Shown: positions 14,173-15,619 of the stretch, piece by piece | How positions within the stretch are numbered: position 1 is the first letter of the stretch | How the letters are laid out: the number at the start of each line of letters is the position of its first letter | Source of the DNA: an uncultured Faecalibacterium sp. | GTDB lineage: Bacteria > Bacillota > Clostridia > Oscillospirales > Ruminococcaceae | Assembly: GCA_900765705.1 (NCBI GenBank) | Contig: CAAFSR010000274.1 | Location: forward strand, 1 to 15,619 | Direction: 5' to 3' | DNA: 15,619 bases | Translations under genes and position numbers: made by a program | The notes under the pieces: model-generated | Told to the model about the DNA's origin: nothing | Databases searched by the model: none | Seen by the model: the letters and a program-made list of their open reading frames with translations, nothing else

Positions 14173-14190
14173 CATGCCTAACGTTCCACG
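14173..14190 (-). repeat. Possible right inverted repeat, abutting the tRNA 3' half
   Basis: Inverted counterpart of 11983-11999 (6 + 7 identical bases, middle differing by one base in length). It ends exactly where the CTCCTAAG core begins, so it may be the right end of the integrated segment or a recombinase site. Confidence 0.35.
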
Positions 14191-14232
14191 CTCCTAAGGA
14201 GGAGACCGCAGGTTCGAATCCTGTCTGGGGTA
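14191..14232 (+). pseudogene. tRNA-Arg (CCT) 3' half
   Basis: From CTCCTAAG onward the sequence is identical to the 3' half of the intact tRNA at 6977-7018: anticodon 3' stem GGAGG, T-arm and acceptor 3' strand. The bases before it (TTCCACG) do not form the 5' half. This is the typical tRNA-derived end of an integrated element. Confidence 0.88.
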
Positions 14233-14242
14233 TCCCTTTATG

Positions 14243-14290
14243 AAAATGCGAAGGTCATTTTTCCATGTGAAAGACGATCTTCGCATTTTT
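14243..14290 (+). terminator. Terminator hairpin of the tRNA-Arg 3' half (copy C)
   Basis: Same stem as in copy A: 14243-14253 / 14279-14289 followed by T residues to 14290. It probably insulates the element from upstream transcription. Confidence 0.75.
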
Positions 14291-14311
14291 CATTTTGAAC
14301 CCATCGCCAAA

Positions 14312-14480
14312 ATTAGTCAGCTAACGCTATTAGCAAAATTTTTTGATTTCTGCTAATAAAATCGACTTTTCAGCTAATGAAGCCCCTAGAGCACCTTTTG
14401 GACGCTGTTTCCACCTCCCTGCTAAAATTGGTAGCCGCTTTCCTGTAAATCCATGTAAATACAAGATAATTTGTGTAAAT
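14312..14480. repeat. Short box array in copy C (TTAGC/GCTAA and TGTAAAT boxes)
   Basis: ATTAGY/GCTAAN boxes start at 14312, 14320, 14329, 14352, 14373 and 14421, within one base of the spacing in copy A. TGTAAAT occurs exactly at 14444, 14454 and 14474 (10 and 20 bases apart, one and two helical turns). A position between the integration core and a rep gene suggests integrase arm sites or Rep iterons; this is inferred. Confidence 0.6.
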
Positions 14481-14533
14481 CTATTTTCCACATTCCTGCC
14501 CGAAACCGTGCAAAACACTTTTCTCCATACATA

Positions 14534-14583
14534 GCGCGTTCACTCGCTGTTCTCTCGGAACAGAAAGCGGAACGCGCTTTTTT
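14534..14583 (+). terminator. Terminator-like or attenuator hairpin upstream of the cysteine-rich genes
   Basis: Outer stem 14534-14541 / 14570-14577 (8 bp, GC-rich) encloses a second hairpin CTGTTC/GAACAG (14547-14552 / 14558-14563) and is followed by six T residues (14578-14583). It lies 45 bases before the first gene of the element. Copy B retains the same structure, so it is selected or recently inherited. It may cut off read-through or attenuate the rep operon. Confidence 0.7.
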
Positions 14584-14628
14584 GTTTTCGGGCTGAACTT
14601 CCCGAATCCACCAAAGGAGGGTTTTCCG

Positions 14629-14889
14629 ATGAAAAAAGTTCTGACCGTCACAATGGACGGTATCCGCTACCACGCTTCCCGCCCGGCAGATTGCCGGCAC
14701 TGCTTCTTCTGGAAGAATCGAAAGAAGGGCTGCGTTCTCGGCAAAGAGAACTGCTACTACCTGATTGAGCCGCCCAAAGGTCCCAGCAAATGCGAAGGGT
14801 GCCCCTACAAGCGGGCAAAGCCCTGTGTGCTGGTTCCTTGCTACAAAGACCTGATGGCACCGCTGGAGAAACGAGGTGATGCCAAGTGA
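14629..14889 (+). CDS. Small cysteine-rich protein, probable zinc-binding, element-encoded
   Basis: An 86-residue basic protein with eight cysteines: C22-x2-C25, C35, C42, C55-x2-C58, C66 and C71. CxxC pairs with K/R-rich surroundings suggest zinc-binding knuckles and possible nucleic-acid or protein contact. I do not recognise a named family; similar small Cys-rich proteins commonly precede replication genes in clostridial integrative elements. The ATG is backed by AAAGGAGGG about 8 bases upstream. It overlaps the next gene by four bases (GTGA), so it is the first gene of a rep operon. A decayed copy of its first codons is visible near 11930 in repeat copy B. Confidence 0.8.
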   Translation: MKKVLTVTMDGIRYHASRPADCRHCFFWKNRKKGCVLGKENCYYLIEPPKGPSKCEGCPYKRAKPCVLVPCYKDLMAPLEKRGDAK

Positions 14890-15140
14890 GCCATAAGCGA
14901 AACGAAGCCCTGCGCCATGTCCAGCACTCCATGCACCATGTGATCGCCGCTGGAGAAGGTTCTGACCGTGCCCCGGACAGCTGCAAGCTGTGTCCGTACC
15001 ATCGACCCGATTTCAAGTTCCGCACCTGCCTGTACGCCCACTGCCCTTATAAGCAGCAGGTCAATGTGTTCCGTTCCACACCTGAAAAATGGGATATTCT
15101 CTATGCCCGAAAGAAAGCCGACAAGAACCGCAGACCTTGA
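14886..15140 (+). CDS. Second small cysteine/histidine-rich protein, element-encoded
   Basis: An 84-residue protein starting at GTG 14886, which overlaps the preceding stop as GTGA; GAGGTGA about 7 bases upstream supports this start. The N-terminus is His-rich (H3, H11, H14, H17, H18). The middle holds C33-x2-C36 and C48-x4-C53, a zinc-ribbon-like set resembling the CxxCPY pattern in the neighbouring gene (CEGCPYKR there, CKLCPYHR here), so the two may be related or paired. Its 3' end overlaps the start of the RepA_N gene by 38 bases. Function unknown; its place suggests a role in replication or control of the element. Confidence 0.78.
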   Translation: MSHKRNEALRHVQHSMHHVIAAGEGSDRAPDSCKLCPYHRPDFKFRTCLYAHCPYKQQVNVFRSTPEKWDILYARKKADKNRRP

Positions 15141-15619
15141 TTACTTCTATGGGCAGTCCAGCGAGCTGTTCCCCTTCTACCGGATTCCCAAGCTGTTGTT
15201 TCAGGATAGCCGCTTCCAACCGCTTTCCACAGATGCCAAAACGCTATACGGTATCCTGCTCGACCGCATGAGCCTTTCAGCCCGGAACGGTTGGTTGGAC
15301 AAGGCTGGGCGGGTGTTCATCATCTATACCGTGCAGGAAGTACAGGATTCACTGGGCTGTGCCGATAAAAAGGCCACCAAGCTGCTGCGAGAACTGGAAG
15401 AGTACGGCCTGATTGAACGCAAACGGAGGGGGCTGGGCAAGCCTGATCTCATCTATGTAAAGAATTTTTCGTCAGAATCGTCAAAACCACGCTTTCTGAA
15501 TCGTGATAATGACGATTCTGGAGCCGTCCAGAATACGCTTCAAGAACCGGCCAAACTACGATGTAATAAGACTGAGAGAAATAATACAGAGATAAGCGAT
15601 ACTGATCCTATCTATTCCG
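15103..15619 (+). CDS. Replication initiator protein A (RepA_N family), N-terminal part
   Basis: The gene is open to the window end (172 codons seen). Residues 13-122 match the RepA_N domain of low-GC Gram-positive plasmids and clostridial integrative elements: FYRIPKLLF, LSTDAKTLYGILLDRMSLS, NGWLDKAGRVFIIYT, a helix-turn-helix-like region ending in KLLRELEEYGLIERKRRGLG, and then the hallmark KPDLIYVKNF. Such proteins bind iterons, often inside their own gene, and start theta replication. The rest (123-172) is polar and probably a linker. ATG 15103 overlaps the previous gene by 38 bases and has only a weak GGGA upstream, so translation is probably coupled. This identifies the right-hand DNA as a replicating mobile element. 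Confidence 0.9.
   Translation, partial: MPERKPTRTADLDYFYGQSSELFPFYRIPKLLFQDSRFQPLSTDAKTLYGILLDRMSLSARNGWLDKAGRVFIIYTVQEVQDSLGCADKKATKLLRELEEYGLIERKRRGLGKPDLIYVKNFSSESSKPRFLNRDNDDSGAVQNTLQEPAKLRCNKTERNNTEISDTDPIYS

Larger units (their letters stand above)
6726..14190. mobile_element. AT-rich genomic island at tRNA-Arg, bounded by CTCCTAAG cores
   Basis: This 7.5-kb stretch lies between the octamer in the cut tRNA-Arg (6726) and the octamer starting a tRNA 3' half (14191). Inside, DNA is clearly more AT-rich than the flanks and coding style changes. Content: intact tRNA-Arg, element-end module, Fic pseudogene, a three-gene operon, a decayed element end and an ATPase/TOPRIM pair. No integrase, transfer or replication gene is seen, so it is an immobile or degenerate cargo segment, possibly formed by stacked integrations. 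Exact boundaries are inferred from the repeats. Confidence 0.75.
14191..14535 (+). repeat. Element-end module, copy C
   Basis: Direct repeat of 6977-7320. It is the most complete copy: it continues into the terminator-like hairpin at 14534 and the cysteine-rich gene at 14629, which copy B also retains in decayed form. Short open frames across it (for example 14343-14534) overlap the repeats and have no coding support. Confidence 0.88.
14191..15619 (+). mobile_element. Left end of a second integrative element (continues past the window)
   Basis: A tRNA 3' half, structured non-coding module, two overlapping cysteine-rich genes and a RepA_N initiator follow each other on the plus strand, and GC content rises again. 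This order resembles the replication-initiator end of clostridial integrative and conjugative elements or integrated plasmids. Integrase and transfer genes would lie to the right, outside the window. Confidence 0.72.

Noticed and set aside
6977..14535. CRISPR array as an explanation for the repeats
   Set aside because: The repeats are three long, widely spaced copies of an element end, not short direct repeats with regular unique spacers; no cas genes are seen.
14422..15041. Minus-strand open frames opposite the cysteine-rich genes
   Set aside because: Shadows of two plus-strand genes with good ribosome sites and translational overlaps.

Overview
The window looks like a chromosomal segment of a gut Clostridia member, most likely Faecalibacterium or a close Oscillospiraceae relative. 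This is inferred from GC-rich host genes, the gene set (a mixed-type phosphofructokinase, D-lactate dehydrogenase, PepT, a KtrB/TrkH-type transporter and a small FMN-binding lipoprotein) and consensus sigma-A promoters. No 16S gene or other taxonomic marker is present.

Left part (1-6650), host backbone: the 3' end of a HAD phosphatase gene; a tRNA-Gln(CTG)/tRNA-Pro(CGG) pair on the minus strand; pfkA; an FMN-binding lipoprotein gene; a D-lactate dehydrogenase gene (minus); pepT; and a ktrB/trkH-type K+ transporter gene (minus). Nearly every unit has a readable -35/-10 promoter and a strong intrinsic terminator. Convergent pairs share bidirectional terminators.

Middle part (6694-14190), an AT-rich genomic island at a tRNA-Arg(CCT) site: the first tRNA-Arg is cut in its anticodon arm at the octamer CTCCTAAG. 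A second, complete tRNA-Arg(CCT) follows at 6945-7018, and a promoterless 3' half of the same tRNA lies at 14191-14232. The island has no recognisable integrase. It carries (i) a Fic-family pseudogene with several frameshifts and stops; (ii) a tightly coupled three-gene operon (8434-11161) encoding an unrecognised protein, a PD-(D/E)XK nuclease-like protein and a second unrecognised protein, which is the best candidate here for an undescribed system, probably defensive; (iii) a decayed copy of an element end; and (iv) a two-gene minus-strand module (ABC-type ATPase plus TOPRIM-like protein) of the AbiL/RloAB/PARIS/OLD-like anti-phage type.

Right part (14191-15619): the start of another integrated element. 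It has a 3' tRNA end, about 400 bp of structured non-coding DNA, two small cysteine-rich protein genes and the N-terminus of a RepA_N-type replication initiator that runs off the window. The same non-coding end module occurs three times (6977-7320, 11656-11962, 14191-14652) with conserved spacing of short boxes. This suggests that related integrative elements have stacked repeatedly at this tRNA site, leaving defence-type cargo between their ends.
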